Assembly (NCBI GenBank): GCA_017591395.1
Contig: WEDG01000267.1
Location: 25,001-89,000, forward strand
DNA: 64,000 bases
Source: Schistocephalus solidus
Taxonomy: Eukaryota; Platyhelminthes; Cestoda; Diphyllobothriidea; Diphyllobothriidae
Direction: 5' to 3'
Notes under the pieces: generated by a model
Databases searched by the model: none
Seen by the model: the letters and a program-made list of their open reading frames with translations, nothing else
Told to the model about the DNA's origin: nothing
Program-made: the position numbers and the translations under genes
Part shown: piece after piece, positions 33,300 through 44,749 of the stretch
How the letters are laid out: every line of letters begins with the position of its first letter
Numbering within the stretch: the first letter of the stretch is position 1

Positions 33300-34925
33300 T
33301 TTCGTCATCGGAACAGTGAGTTTTTGCTCGACTTAGCAAGCCGTGAACATGGAGTGGTTACTCCTAAAATGTAAAATGACCTCGTAGTATGTATCTTTAC
33401 GATAGACTGAGGTATGTAGTGTCTCGTCCGTCTTCCTATATACGAGGACATCTAAGAAAGGGAGTCGTTCATCAACTTCTGTTTCGAACGTGAATTGAAT
33501 TCCTTGGAATGTGGAGTTCAGGTTTTTGTGGAGTGGTTCCATTTGATTTTTTTGTCGATAACAAGTGTATCCTCTACGTAGCGTAGCCACAATCTCGGGT
33601 TAATTCTGGGGAGAGCTGTAGCCTCTAATTTTTGCATCACAGCCTCCGCCAAAAACCGGATATTGGCGAACCCATAGGGGTGTCTTTTAGTTGTCGATAA
33701 TAATTTTCAGCAAAGGAAAAGTTTGTTCCAAGGCAAATATCGAGGAGTTCCAGGAGGACGTCCGCATATACATCGGTAGCGTAGGCCTATAGGAGTTCTG
33801 CAGAACAGGTCCTCGCTTAGTCCAGAGGGATAGACGTAAATAAATAAATAAGGTCAAATGACACTATTATTTCGTCATTTGTAATTTTAAAGTCTTTTAT
33901 CTTCTCCAGGAACTATATCCCAGTCTTGGATAGAGGATTCACATTTCTTTGTAAGTGGGTTGAATTCATGAAATAGCCACTTGGAAATTTTGTAGTTTGG
34001 TGCACCGATTAAGGAGACTATCAGTCGCAGCGGAATGCCACTTTTGTGAACTTTTGGAAATCCGTATATTTTGGCAATTTTAAGTGCATAATGTTTCAAG
34101 GATTAAGCCACAACTCCAGAAATTAATTTTCTTCCTTTGAGACGTTTCAGTACCTTCTTGCTACTTGAGTTTTATGACTTTGTGGGGTCGGAAGTTAGGA
34201 GCATGTAATTCGAGTAATCTGTTAAAATTGATGTCATCTTATCTGTGTAGTCCGTATTATTTAAAATAGCCGTGGAACCTCCTTTGTCTGCAGGCAAAAT
34301 TATAATGTTGTCATCTGTCTTAAGTGACTTTAATGCTTTCTTTTCGACACCAGGTAATGCTGAGTATGTCCTGCCTTTTTATAGTTTGGACTGTATTATT
34401 TCGAATTTGAGTCGTTCGTCTTCTGTCATATCAGTTGAGAATACAATAGATTCAAATCTAGCCAGGAAATCCAAGTAATTGCAATCAGACAGATTGTATT
34501 TTACTCCTTTGTTGAGTACTTTTTCTTCTGTTGCGGTTAAAACTCTTGAGGACAGGTGTACAATCTTTTTTGGAAACATCAGATTATTGCAGTTTTTATC
34601 AGAAATTTTCATCCACTTTTCGTTCAAAGCGCCCCTCTTTTTTAGTCATTCTAGCCTTGTGACATGCGTAATTGTCTCTAGTCAGGTTTCAAATATATTT
34701 GCAGGAAGACCATCCTGGCAAAATTTCATGTGTTCTTCTTTCAGTTCCCTGAAATTTCGAAGCCTGTGGTAGGTATCATATATGCAGACCCCAAGCATCT
34801 GCTGGCCATACCTGAGATATTTTATTTCAGGTTTCACTCGTACAGCCTTTGGTAGAATCTTGTTGAGTCGGCTTCTGTGTAGAAATGACAACTGCTCTTG
34901 CATTTAACTTTCGCGAATTGCACAT
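33300..34925 (-). mobile_element. Penelope-like element RT remnant
   Basis: Minus strand, in order: FPKKIVHLSSRVLTATEEKV (34379-34627), IYGFPKVHKSGIPLRLIVSL (33887-34099), MGSPISGFLAEAVMQKLEAT near 33650, RLWLRYVEDTLVI near 33570, and ERLPFLDVLVYRKT (33333-33590). This is the Penelope RT order. The catalytic YVDD position reads YVED. Stops and frameshifts separate the pieces. A GIY-YIG tail is not seen at its 3' end. It lies in the LPT intron before exon 20. Confidence 0.85.
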
Positions 34926-35596
34926 TTCTCCCATCGTCGAGCGTATAGCAAAACATTATGCTCGAAATTCATATTTGTGTATTGAAATATCGGTATCTCA
35001 GGACATTTAATGAAATTAAATTGAAGTTCTTTGGAAACAAAATAACTTTATTGCGTAAATTTTTGAATCTGGTGCCCCAGATCGTCTTCTAAAAAATGGG
35101 AATGTACAGAAAACGGTTAAACTTACACAATGCCTAACACAAGATTCTATGGTTGGCTAAAGTTTCAACCTTTCCCACCTAACTTGCAGATCGAATTTTG
35201 AGGTCGCGTATTTCACGGTCGCTTTTCGTTTCGATTGATATCTTACACCGACTGCTAACTACTCTAGCTAGGCACTCTTATCTTAATCGATGTTATTTTA
35301 CGTGACTGCTGTCGTATTAATTTACCGCCTTTAGTAAGCCCCTACGCAGGTTATTTCGAATACGGTGTTTCAGCTCTCCTAGCCCCTAGGTTTTGTTTCT
35401 TGAATGTTCTGTCATAAAACAAATAATTTTACTGAACTTAAGGCTTGCCGACCAAAATTTTATGTGCAATCTCTTATCCGGAGAGATTCAGTTGTACTCG
35501 CATCAGTACTACTCTTATCGGTTCCCTTCTGGCTTACCTTATGCACCTTTCTCCTTCCATCGTGTTTTGTAAGCCTAACAACAACTCTTATTGCAG

Positions 35597-36592
35597 TTAC
35601 GGCCTCACCTTTTGAACCAGAATTATGCTACCAGCAGGCTGACACAAACGCCTCCGGGGTTCCATTGGCATCTAGTCAACGTCTTCATCCGACACCAGAA
35701 CCAGTACCGCCGCAGTACTTTACTTCTGTTCCCGGCCGATTGCCTGTCTCCCAACCGCTGAGTTCCCCACATACCCCCACTCGTCCCCAGAGGGTGGGTT
35801 CCGGTCTGGAGCCCTCGACCACCCACCTTGATGACGTGATTGCTCATGTGGTTTCTGATGCGGTCGCCTATGCAAACCAGCCTGGCGATTCAGGCTCCAG
35901 TATGTCTCCACGCCACCGTAAGCTGCAACCTCCAGGTTCCTATGCCTCCAATCAAATAAATGACTCGTCTACACCGTTTAAAATTTCCGAGAATCCTGCA
36001 ATGCCTGTGGGGAGATCGCCTGTTCTTTCTCAGGATCCTGGTGAGCCGCGCATAACAGGTCACTCTTCGGGCTCAGTAACCTTCGTCCAGGACTTCTCCA
36101 CCGGTACTTACGGTTATGGTGCTGGAGTTGGCGGCGGTAGGGCCAACGCCTATGTCGCGTCCCGATTTCCCAGGCGTTCCCCTATCCAGTCTCAGCAACA
36201 GCACTGCACTTCTCCTGGTATGCAACAGGTTGGTAGCCAACATTGTTCGGTTATGTACGCGAATGCCCCTGTAATGCGTCCATCTCCCTCGCCGGTGGAT
36301 TCCCAGCACCCTGAGTACGTGAGCTCGCCTTACGATCATCATCAGCAGCAGCTTCAATCACAGAATGTTGACATGAACTCGGGAATTTTCGGAACACACA
36401 ACTCAGAAGTATCTCCTAGCTCTACTGTTTTCCCGTCGGAAATGCATTCTCCGTCACCGCATTCACGGCCCTCTTATAGTTCACAGACAGTCGCTTATAA
36501 CTACGTTCCTCAGTCCCCCTACGCTTCACAGTCCGGCAGTGAAGGTACTCCCTCGTCACACATCCGCATGACTCCTATGAATTGCTTCGAAG
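35597..36592 (+). CDS. LPT: LPT exon 20 (Ser/Pro/Gln/Tyr-rich)
   Basis: Acceptor attgcag ends at 35596, donor gtatgc at 36593; phase 1 in and out; about 332 codons. Ser/Pro-rich with Tyr, His and Gln patches (for example SQTVAYNYVPQSPYASQSGS). The upstream part of the open frame from 35404 is intron and is excluded. The intron before it holds a Penelope-like RT remnant. Confidence 0.84.
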
Positions 36593-37877
36593 GTATGCTT
36601 TTTTCTCATCATTCAAGACTTCCATGGTTATTTCATAGCTTTGCGTGTACTTGGGATAATGGATTATCAGGACTACATAGGTCGCAGATTTTAACATCTG
36701 GATAACCGAGATATGTCTTTTTCTGAGTAATTCACATCAACTGCGATCTGTTGGTTGAATGACAATCCCAACTCTCGAATCATACGACCGAGTCCCAACA
36801 ATTTGACTAAATTTGTTCGATAGGAAAATTGCCGGGCTGTTAGAGCCGTGAATCTTTATCCAGGTTGTTAACCAGGAAATTTTAATATATTTACCCACGG
36901 CCAGTGCAGGAAAACACAATTTCGCAAACTGTCACTTTAAAATGGTGCTCTATTCTGTCTTTTGCAGTTCTTGTTTGGTCTGTTGAGTCTTTACTGACTG
37001 CTACCACTGTCACCACTAGCACTACCAAAATTTTCTATCAGTTTTTTTGTCTGAATATCGCTCCTTCCAGGGACATCTGTCTTGTTAACAACTCCTACCC
37101 AATGCTCGTGTACTTGACGAAGTGTATGTCATCGTAGAACTGGCATGTGCTTACGATGGTCTTTGAAATACTGATTCAACTGCTCGCTGGGTATGGATGA
37201 TTTCTATGGCTGCCTAATCATGACGTGGGACCAGAAACCGCTACCAATGCATGTGGCTTTGTGCCCGATTCCGGGGAACTGTGGTTTCGGATAAAAAAAG
37301 GGTTAGGGCTAAGTGTAGGGTTAGGTGTGAGGTCAGGGTCAGGAGTATGCTAGGGGTTAAGGTCTGGGGTCGTGTTAACTGTAGGGTTTAGGCTTAAGGT
37401 AAGGCTAGGGATAAGATTAAGGTAACAGTTTTTTTGTTAGGGTCGAGTCACAGGTATTGTTACCCATCCTGAAATTTATGGCAATGCCACCTATGTTTAG
37501 TGGGTGGGGCTCCTCATCATATGTCCTGATTAGGCGGCCATACAAGTAACCCTTACCCCACTGCCGTTTCACACGTTAGAATCACGAAAAGGTGCCCCCT
37601 AGTTTCAATTGGTGTTTTCTCTTTCGTTCACCTCGTAATCTCTGAACGTCTTTTTATGAGCATATATATTATACTTGCTAGAAGTTTAACCTTCCTAACT
37701 CTCGGTCTTTTCGGGACGTATGCCGATGATTTATGTCAGATTCATATTTATATATAGGACGGTGCACTATTGGTTCTAGTATCCGCTATATGTGGGCGGG
37801 GGTCTTTATGACTGTAGGGCCTTCCCTATGACTGCCTTTTGCGTTGTCTACATTGCCCTTCTTTCGTTTTTTAACAG
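36593..37877. other. LPT last intron
   Basis: 1.3 kb with no coding frame of note. It contains the degenerate telomere-like tract listed separately. Confidence 0.6.
37299..37424. repeat. Degenerate TTAGGG-like tract
   Basis: It holds gggttagggctaagtgtagg, gttaggtgtg, taggggttaagg, tagggtttaggcttaagg and aaggctaggg. These are variants of the TTAGGG telomere unit over about 125 bp, too irregular to be recent. Confidence 0.7.
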
Positions 37878-37906
37878 GAAGTCCGCATGGAAGTAGCATG
37901 CCGTAA
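37878..37906 (+). CDS. LPT: LPT exon 21, probable last exon
   Basis: Acceptor ttaacag ends at 37877. Joined in phase 1 it reads GSPHGSSMP and stops at TAA 37904-37906. The Ser/Pro/Gly wording suits the protein. After the TAA the same frame stays open for about 25 codons with Pro/Gln-rich sequence, and a second acceptor 4 nt downstream gives a different open tail. The exact C-terminus is therefore uncertain. Confidence 0.5.
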
Positions 37907-38890
37907 TATGCGCTCTCCGTCCCTCGTCCTCACTCCCCACAACCACCAAAGTGGCAGCAACCCCGCCCTCCTCCTCCCTTTTGAGTGCTCACTACCGCCT
38001 ATAACGGCCATCTGTGCCACTTTACTATAGCACCACTTCTATCGCCTCCCTCTTCCGAAACCCACTTGCCTTGCATGTACACAGTCTCCCCTCCGCGTTT
38101 TCACTTCGCTCTGTCTTCTCTGTGCACCTCCTCAACTACAGCCTTTAACTGTCACGGGTTTGTTACTTTACTCGCCTACTTCCGTCATGTAATTCTCCCC
38201 ACAGTTTGCCTTTTTCCCGCCCATTCTTTTACTCTCCGATTTAAGTAAGAAAAAGGCTGCTTTTGTAACCATACTTGTTTCCTGTCGTGGGGAATCAAGA
38301 TCCTGTTCGACAAGTGACGTTTTTTTAAAGCAGAGAGGGGCCGACCGTACTGGTTTTGCATGCCTGCCTTTGCTATATTTAACTATCACTCAACCAACAA
38401 TTTCCTGCGAGTTCTCACAAACGTTTGGGCGCATTCTCTATCCTGGACCATCTACGCCTTTCTTGCATCGTCTTATTTTGGCGAGTTGTGCACTTTGATT
38501 AGTGTCTGTTATTTGCAAGGCATCTTTAACGGACCCGAGTAAAGGATGCGCCGAAACCCAAGTATTCGATCCCAAGTCAGAATAGAACTGTATCTAAGGA
38601 GAAGATTTTGGAATTATTTTGAAAGCCGAAGACCGTTGGAAGTTCTCACGGGACAGAAACAGAGGAAGGTCCTTTTGCGAGGACTGCCTGTCCTGGGAAT
38701 GATCTTTGGCAGGTCCGCAGGAGAAAGAGAACTGCGATGATGTGAGGGGCCATTTAGGAGGCGTTCTCCGGTTCAGGGTGATTAAACTCAAGTCTCCTCG
38801 ACATTTACGTGTCCTACAGAGGAATTGGATAGGTTTGCATAGAATTGATCTATGGGTATGCGTAAATCATACAATGAATCAAACATGGCC
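37907..38890. other. Region 3' of LPT, nothing recognised
   Basis: It presumably holds the LPT 3' UTR. No AATAAA was found close to the stop. The small frame at 38546-38740 begins MRRNPSIRSQ but has no support as a BET1L first exon. Confidence 0.4.
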
Positions 38891-38944
38891 AATAAGATTC
38901 TCAGGACCTCAGATTCGCAAAGGTAAGAGTTCCGGGATGAAATT

Positions 38945-39428
38945 CAGATAAGTGTAAATTGCTCACTGGAATAGGTTGCATTGTCGCTGACGTTTCGGAA
39001 AGCTTGACCGGCTTTCCATTTTCAAAGCGTATACGGCTAATATTGATCAGGCATCTAGACCTTCCAACCCTGCTGTAGATTCCTGTCATTATATGCATAA
39101 AGACCAGGACAAGATGGTTACACTGGAACTAAGGCAAATAAGCGAAGACGGCTTCGCGAAGAACCCGTCAGAAGAGGAAGTAGACTTACAAGCATACTCG
39201 GCCGATGTGGACTTGCCCAAAATCAGTGGTTATCAAGTTGCACAAACATCCACGCAGACGCCGAGGCAGCGAACGCGAAAAAAAATCAAAGGCCGACAAG
39301 TTCAGCCTGTCATTAAAAACACTGACCGATATTAGCGGTATACGCTTTGAAAATGGAAAGCCGGCCGAGCTTTCGGAAACGTCAGCGACGATGCGAGACT
39401 ATTCCGGTGAGCAGTTTACACTTATCTG
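38945..39428. mobile_element. Inverted-repeat element (MITE-like)
   Basis: Arms of about 100 bp at 38945-39044 and 39329-39428 are reverse complements with few mismatches (outer end cagataagtgtaaa; inner part cgctttgaaaatggaaagcc). The 284-bp middle contains an 80-codon frame (39093-39335) without known relatives. The flanks show a similar 13-mer, gattctcaggacc at 38896 and gattatcaggacc at 39429, which may be chance. It resembles a non-autonomous DNA transposon. Confidence 0.65.
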
Positions 39429-40570
39429 ATTATCAGGACCGTTTTTATCGTATTTCCGCCTCAGCTTAGCTTCTACGACTTGTTGCGTCCTTATTTTATT
39501 TGGCGTCGGGTATAAGGTTGATATCCTTCTGACTGGTTGGGTTCACTGAAACGATCACTATATCCTCTCCAAAAAGGTTTCCTGAAGGACATGTATTAGT
39601 AGCTCGATTAATCGACATATTTCAAGGTATGCTTTCGATTATAGCCCGTGTCAGAGTATAGACTATTAATTGGAAAAGTCCATCAAACACAGGAGTAGGA
39701 ATATAACCGAATACAAAGGCAAGTAGCTGATAAACGTGAAATACTAATAGTTAGTGAGAGGATGCAGGATTTGAGATAGAAGATTGACATGGAGTCGGGT
39801 CTGTATTGCTCAATGTTCCCTGACCTCATCCAAATGGCGAGGAAACTGATATGGACAAGCAACACAGAAATGACTACTCCTGTTTTCATGTTGAACAAGT
39901 CGCATTCAATCTCATCTACGACCTCACCATCTGAATCCCTTGTTAACTCTGTACGGGAACCGACTATGATTGATCTTAAGGGGTCACTAGACAACACCCA
40001 TACCAAGTCTACCAGTGACTCTTAGTAAACAAACGCAGATTGTTGGCTCAAAAGCAAGTCCGATTAGAGGTTAATTTACACGAAAATCGAAAAAATCTAA
40101 CTTCTCCACGAACAATACGCCTTTATGATCGCCTGCTGCTCCTCAGTTCAACTGCCTCGAATTTCCATCTTTTTCCCAAACCCCATATTGAGTCTGCTAA
40201 GCCAGGCATGCCGGCATTCTTGTCTAGGAATATCGATCCTGTTCCTTTCGCAGCAGTGAGCTCCTAACCCGCTGCACGTTCAAACCACGGTCATTTTCCC
40301 AGTGGCCTAATACGAGAGGTTCTACTGGCTTAGTAGACACACCTGACGCTCTAGGTAAACTCAATCGGAATAGGTTGCGGTATCTTGCTCTTGGGTTTCC
40401 CAGACAAGCTCCTAGAGCTAGGGGTGATGCTCGGTTTCCCTCTCCAACATTTCCCCTCGATATCTTACTACTCTTTACACAAATGTGACGGTTTCTATTC
40501 CACAAACGTTTCCCAGAACCGGGTGAGAGCACCCGTTCCCTATGTTCAGTGGCTCGTCAACCCCTGGATG
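39429..40570. other. Intergenic, nothing recognised
   Basis: Short frames on both strands without resemblance to known families. It leads into the CR1-like LINE. Confidence 0.5.
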
Positions 40571-40579
40571 CCTTAGCTG

Positions 40580-43500
40580 CCCTCCCTCAAAAACAACCAG
40601 CTTGCCCACTTAAACTCTTCGTTCTAAATGTCAGATCCTTGCTCAATTCAATGCCCCTGATTCAGACTGCTCACCGCCCACTGTTCAGCTATTGCTATAG
40701 TAACTGAGGCATGTGAAACAAATTCCGTAACCGACTACGAACTCTCTCTTCGAGGTTATAATTATACTCGAAATAATCGTTGCATTAGCCGTGGTGGAGA
40801 ATGTTGTATCTATGTTAAGCAAAACTTGCATTTCTGCAATTAGAGCATCTGCAATTTTTCGCGGTTGAAGAGAGCTGTTGGCTTTGAATTATCTTTACTC
40901 GTTGGTTGTGTATAGCACCTACCCAATGTCAGTGAGAATTACGATCTTTGTCTCTCACAGGCATTTCAAGCCGCGGCTGACTTAAATTTTAAATATTGCT
41001 TGATTTTAAGCGATTTCAACCTTCCTGAAATTGGATGGTTTCCACCTTTCGGTCCCATAATGTTCGGTGACTTGCTCTAGGCTGTAGATATCGGCATGTA
41101 AAATAGTGTTTCAACCTCAATACCCGAGTATGAAGCATACTTGATTTTATCTTCTGCAGAAGTTGTCGGAATTGACATTGTCATCTTTAGCCAACCCTGG
41201 AGTTGAAATCACAGAATAGTCTTTTCTACACACTTATTCAAATCTGATGAAACGTTTGCCTAAATATAGCTTGTTCTTTGATGTCTGATCAGTCCGTTCG
41301 ACAGAATTATTGAAAACTCTTAATTCCCATGATTGATCTGATTACATACTATGTCAGGAGGCGAATATTTATACTAATACAGAGTACTAAGTTTTTGAAA
41401 CACTTATTTCCCGCTTTGATCACCGTAAGAAAATAATACATATCTCGGATGAGGTATCAGATTGGACGGGAAAATATAATTAACGTCCGGGACGCCGTCT
41501 GGTTCAGGCCTATGAGATTCACGAAAACGTTGAATGTCTATGGTTACGTCCCAGAAGGTAAGACCATGGTTTCGAGGAAGGCACTGGATGAGCGGATGTG
41601 GAGCGGTCAAATTTTCAATAAAAATTGTAGACAAGAAAACGTTGAAACTATCAGCCGCCAACTTGGTGTGAACTACGGGATTTTCAAGGAGTCTCCCTTT
41701 ATATTTTCAGCGTAGGCTGTGGAAACTCCCTCGTCGATTCCAGTTGCAAAATGGTATTTGCGTCCTGTCATCGATTTGACGTAATTTTGAGTGGGCTTAG
41801 AAGCTTGTGAAGAAATTTGGCTAGCCGATGAGGCCAAATTTCTTGAAAACCGTTCGCTTAATGTCTCGAAACTTTTTCACGCAGTAACAACCCATAGAAA
41901 TACGCGGCACCCCATCCTATGAGACTCCTTGAAAATCCCGTAGTTCACACCAAGTTGGCGGCTGATAGTTTCAACGTTTTCTTGTCTACAATTTTTATTG
42001 AAAATTTGACCGCTCCACATCCGCTCATCCAGTGCCTTCCTCGAAACCATGGTCTTACCTTCTGGGACGTAACCATAGACATTCAACGTTTTCGTGAATC
42101 TCATAGGCCTGAACCAGACGGCGTCCCGGACGTTAATTATATTTTCCCGTCCATTCTGTCTAAGATATTCAATCTAGCTCTGGAAAGTGAAACCTTTCCC
42201 CGTGTGTGGAAGGAATTTAAAATTCTGTCTATCCCAACAATACGGCCAATCTACTTTTCTTGACGACTTTCGGCCAATCAACACACCTTACACAGCTTCG
42301 AAGATCTTCGCGACTGATCAGAGACAATATGAGGCATCAGTTAACCGAGAATAACCTACTGAATGTGGCCCAGCATAGGTTCCTCAAAACAAGGTCTTTT
42401 GGCCCCTGATAGCTCTCCTTCTGTTTTTATGGTTTACAATCTAAGGACAATGGTTTACACTTTATATAGTCTTTTCCAATTTAACAAATGCATTTGAACG
42501 TTTATACTATGCTCTTCTTCTCTTAAAACTTTAATCTTTCAGCAAAGTTGATACACTTTTGAACTTGATATCTTCTTACCTGGGCTCTCGCACACAATTA
42601 ACTCCAGTTTTATCTCCAACCCCGCAGGTGTGATGAGTGGAGTTATTCAGGGTAGTGTGCTTGACCCGCTCTTATTTAGGCTTTTTGTCAAAGATTTTCC
42701 AGGTTTATTTCAGAATATACGCCCTTTATTTATGCCAATGATTTAACAGTTTCTTATCGATGCAAACCGGTAGATCATAATATCATGTTTGAGCTCTTAT
42801 AAAACGGTCTTGAGGCATTTGCCGAGTGCTGCAGCATATGGTGCCTTTCCCTACCTTGGCACAAATACTCCGTTATGGTTGTTGACGACGACCATTAGTT
42901 TCAGCATAGCATAGATGTGCCTGAAGTGGTTAAGGAGCTGGGCCTATCAAATTCAAACGGTCTTAATCTTTCAGACCATTGCGCCCTGATTGTCTCCAAT
43001 GCACACAGATCTAGTGGGTTTATCCTCCGAAATTTTTAAAAGATCGATATCAGCCTCCACCTTTATAACATGTACGTTACGCTCGGCCTTGAATACGATT
43101 CACTTACACTAAGCCTCCTGCACGCTTGTGAACAGACGAAAAAAGAATCAGTCCGGCATATTTTTAGTAAAATAATTTTATGGTTGGATTCCCGTGGTGT
43201 CACGCATTAGCAACGCAGTGGGCTTATAAACATCGATCCTTTATGGTTTCGCCTATGACAAAAGGGACGTTTCTACAGTCGTACATTTAATCCTCTTATC
43301 AGTGTGAGGTAGCTTGACCAATAATGTCACAGCAGTCACCGCAATGTCTTTTTACTACTTCCACTTGCATGAACAGGTAGTTATCGTCAGTTTTTTCGGT
43401 AAACACCTTAGCAATATGGAATAAACTCCGCTGAAATTAGAAAATCCTACAAACGTATTCTTAATTTAAGAGAATTATTACTAGATTTCTGCATTCAGAA

Positions 43501-43790
43501 CAGATTCCAAGAATTCTTGGGGCTATCACGTTCGAATCTATCTTCCGGCTTGAGGGAGTGCGTAGCATATCAATCATGCCCCAGGTCTTACCTTGAGGGT
43601 GACGGTGCTGTCTCAGCAGCCCACAGCCTTGGAATTCTTCAGCAGACAGCGAGCAACCGTCCGCGGGTGCACCATTGTTTTGTTCAGAATCCCATTTGCT
43701 TAAAAAGGCAAAGACCCTATAAACTTGTGCTAGCACTTCCCCGTTCCGAATCGCAACCGTTTTTTTCCTGAATAAAATCGATTTGGGAAG
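40580..43790 (+). mobile_element. CR1-like LINE remnant
   Basis: Plus strand, broken frames. An endonuclease part lies near 40620-40850 (SVTDYELSLRGYNYTRNNRC, SRGGECCIYVKQNLHF). The RT start lies near 42080-42230 (FRESHRPEPDGVPDVNYIFP, SKIFNLALESETFPRVWKEF) and the RT core near 42630 (MSGVIQGSVLDPLLFRLFVK). The 3' end at about 43450-43780 is non-coding-like. A 232-bp segment of it is also present inverted at 41463-41694. Many stops. Confidence 0.75.
41463..42153. repeat. Near-perfect inverted repeat inside the LINE
   Basis: 41463-41694 and 41921-42153 are reverse complements with essentially no differences over about 230 bp. The encoded frames (AADSFNVFLSTIFIENLTAP and onwards) are identical. 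The spacer is about 226 bp and not palindromic. Confidence 0.9.
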
Positions 43791-44199
43791 AACACCAATA
43801 ACTTTATTTATCCAGTAGTTTTTTCACAGCTAGCCTGATCCCCATTGCATACTTCTTCTAATATTGCCCTTAAACTCGCATTTAATACAATCAGTCATTT
43901 GATTATTCATAGAAAACTTCATCCACATTCATAACCGATGGCGTCCTAATTGCTTGTAGATGGCATTAGTGTAGGGAACTTTCGCAATTTATTCGCATGT
44001 AATGTGTACTGGCGGGATAAATACTGAAAAATAAAGATAGCTTGTTCTCCCACTGACAGTGAACTAAAGAGTCATCCACAGATTCATTGTCACCGAGGCC
44101 TAACTTCTCACAAGTTTTGACAAACGCCTTAAATTGGCAATTTTAAGATGAGTCCCCAGCCTGCAATCCAGTATCTACTGCAATAGTTTGCCTCTTGAT

Positions 44200-44216
44200 A
44201 TGCATATATATATATG
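44200..44216. repeat. Short (TA)n tract
   Basis: Alternating TA bases (gcatatatatatatgagc) upstream of the BET1L exon. Confidence 0.8.
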
Positions 44217-44524
44217 AGCGCAAAAACGGGGACAGATGGAACGGTTCAGATATGAAATTTATCTGGAAACAAAACGCGTTACCTAAAACAAACTTTTAAA
44301 CGGTGCAACAGATATTATTCGAACGTATATTCTAATTTTTTTCACCTAAAATAATGAATCGCATATTCGATTGATGGAATAAATTCAAAACTTAAAACGT
44401 TTCTTCCATCGTCTTCTTCTGCAAGCATTGTTTGTTTGACTCCACTATAATTGTTACCGTATTTACAAACGGTGTAAACTTGGAGTCTTATGCGCAAGTT
44501 CTTGTTTTATTAATTTGGCTTCAG

Positions 44525-44604
44525 AGGCAAGTGATAGCTTATTAGAACAGGAGAATAATCGGAGGGCAGAAGAATTGAGCACAAAAGTCAAGATTTTGAA
44601 ATCG
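44525..44604 (+). CDS. BET1L: BET1L-like Qc-SNARE, internal exon
   Basis: Acceptor ggcttcag ends at 44524, donor gtaggt at 44605; it starts with two bases completing a codon and ends in phase 0. It encodes ASDSLLEQENNRRAEELSTK followed by VKILKS. This matches the start of the SNARE motif in BET1/BET1L (L-x-x-E-N-x-R-x-A-x-x-L-x-x-K-V-x-x-L-K-S). These tail-anchored Qc-SNAREs act in vesicle fusion at the Golgi. The first exon, with the start codon, was not identified upstream. The gene lies 3' of LPT on the same strand, with no sign of shared function. Confidence 0.85.
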
Positions 44605-44749
44605 GTAGGTATTTGCCAACTCCTTTTTCGTATTTTTTTGAGAGAGAGAGGAATACGCTTTATTTTGAAGTATCATTCAAAATTTTCAGCAAAAATATAA
44701 ACGGCTCCATTCACTAAGATAATAGGATAAGTAAACATAATATACAAGA

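Larger units (their letters stand above)
2401..37906 (+). other. LPT: LPT-like gene (N-terminal half of KMT2C/D), 5' end missing
   Basis: This is the spliced gene that fills the left part of the window; its exons are listed separately. The 21 exons sum to about 2,730 codons. Order: PHD fingers (exons 1-2), linker exons, a short KMT2C/D-conserved block (exon 8), acidic and Ser/Pro regions, an HMG-like block (exons 13-14), then Q/P/S-rich exons to a stop at 37904-37906. The family works in MLL3/4 COMPASS-like complexes at enhancers. In Drosophila, and as reported in planarians, this half is a separate gene (Lpt) from the SET half (trr). I see no ePHD, FYRN, FYRC or SET exon up to 64000, so a split gene is inferred. 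All exon joins keep frame except one at exon 16. The first exon present starts in phase 0, so coding sequence upstream of the window is expected. Confidence 0.85.

Noticed and set aside
38546..38740. A frame starting MRRNPSIRSQ as first exon of BET1L
   Set aside because: The start recalls BET1 by chance only; no donor site gives the right phase and the sequence that follows is unlike the family.
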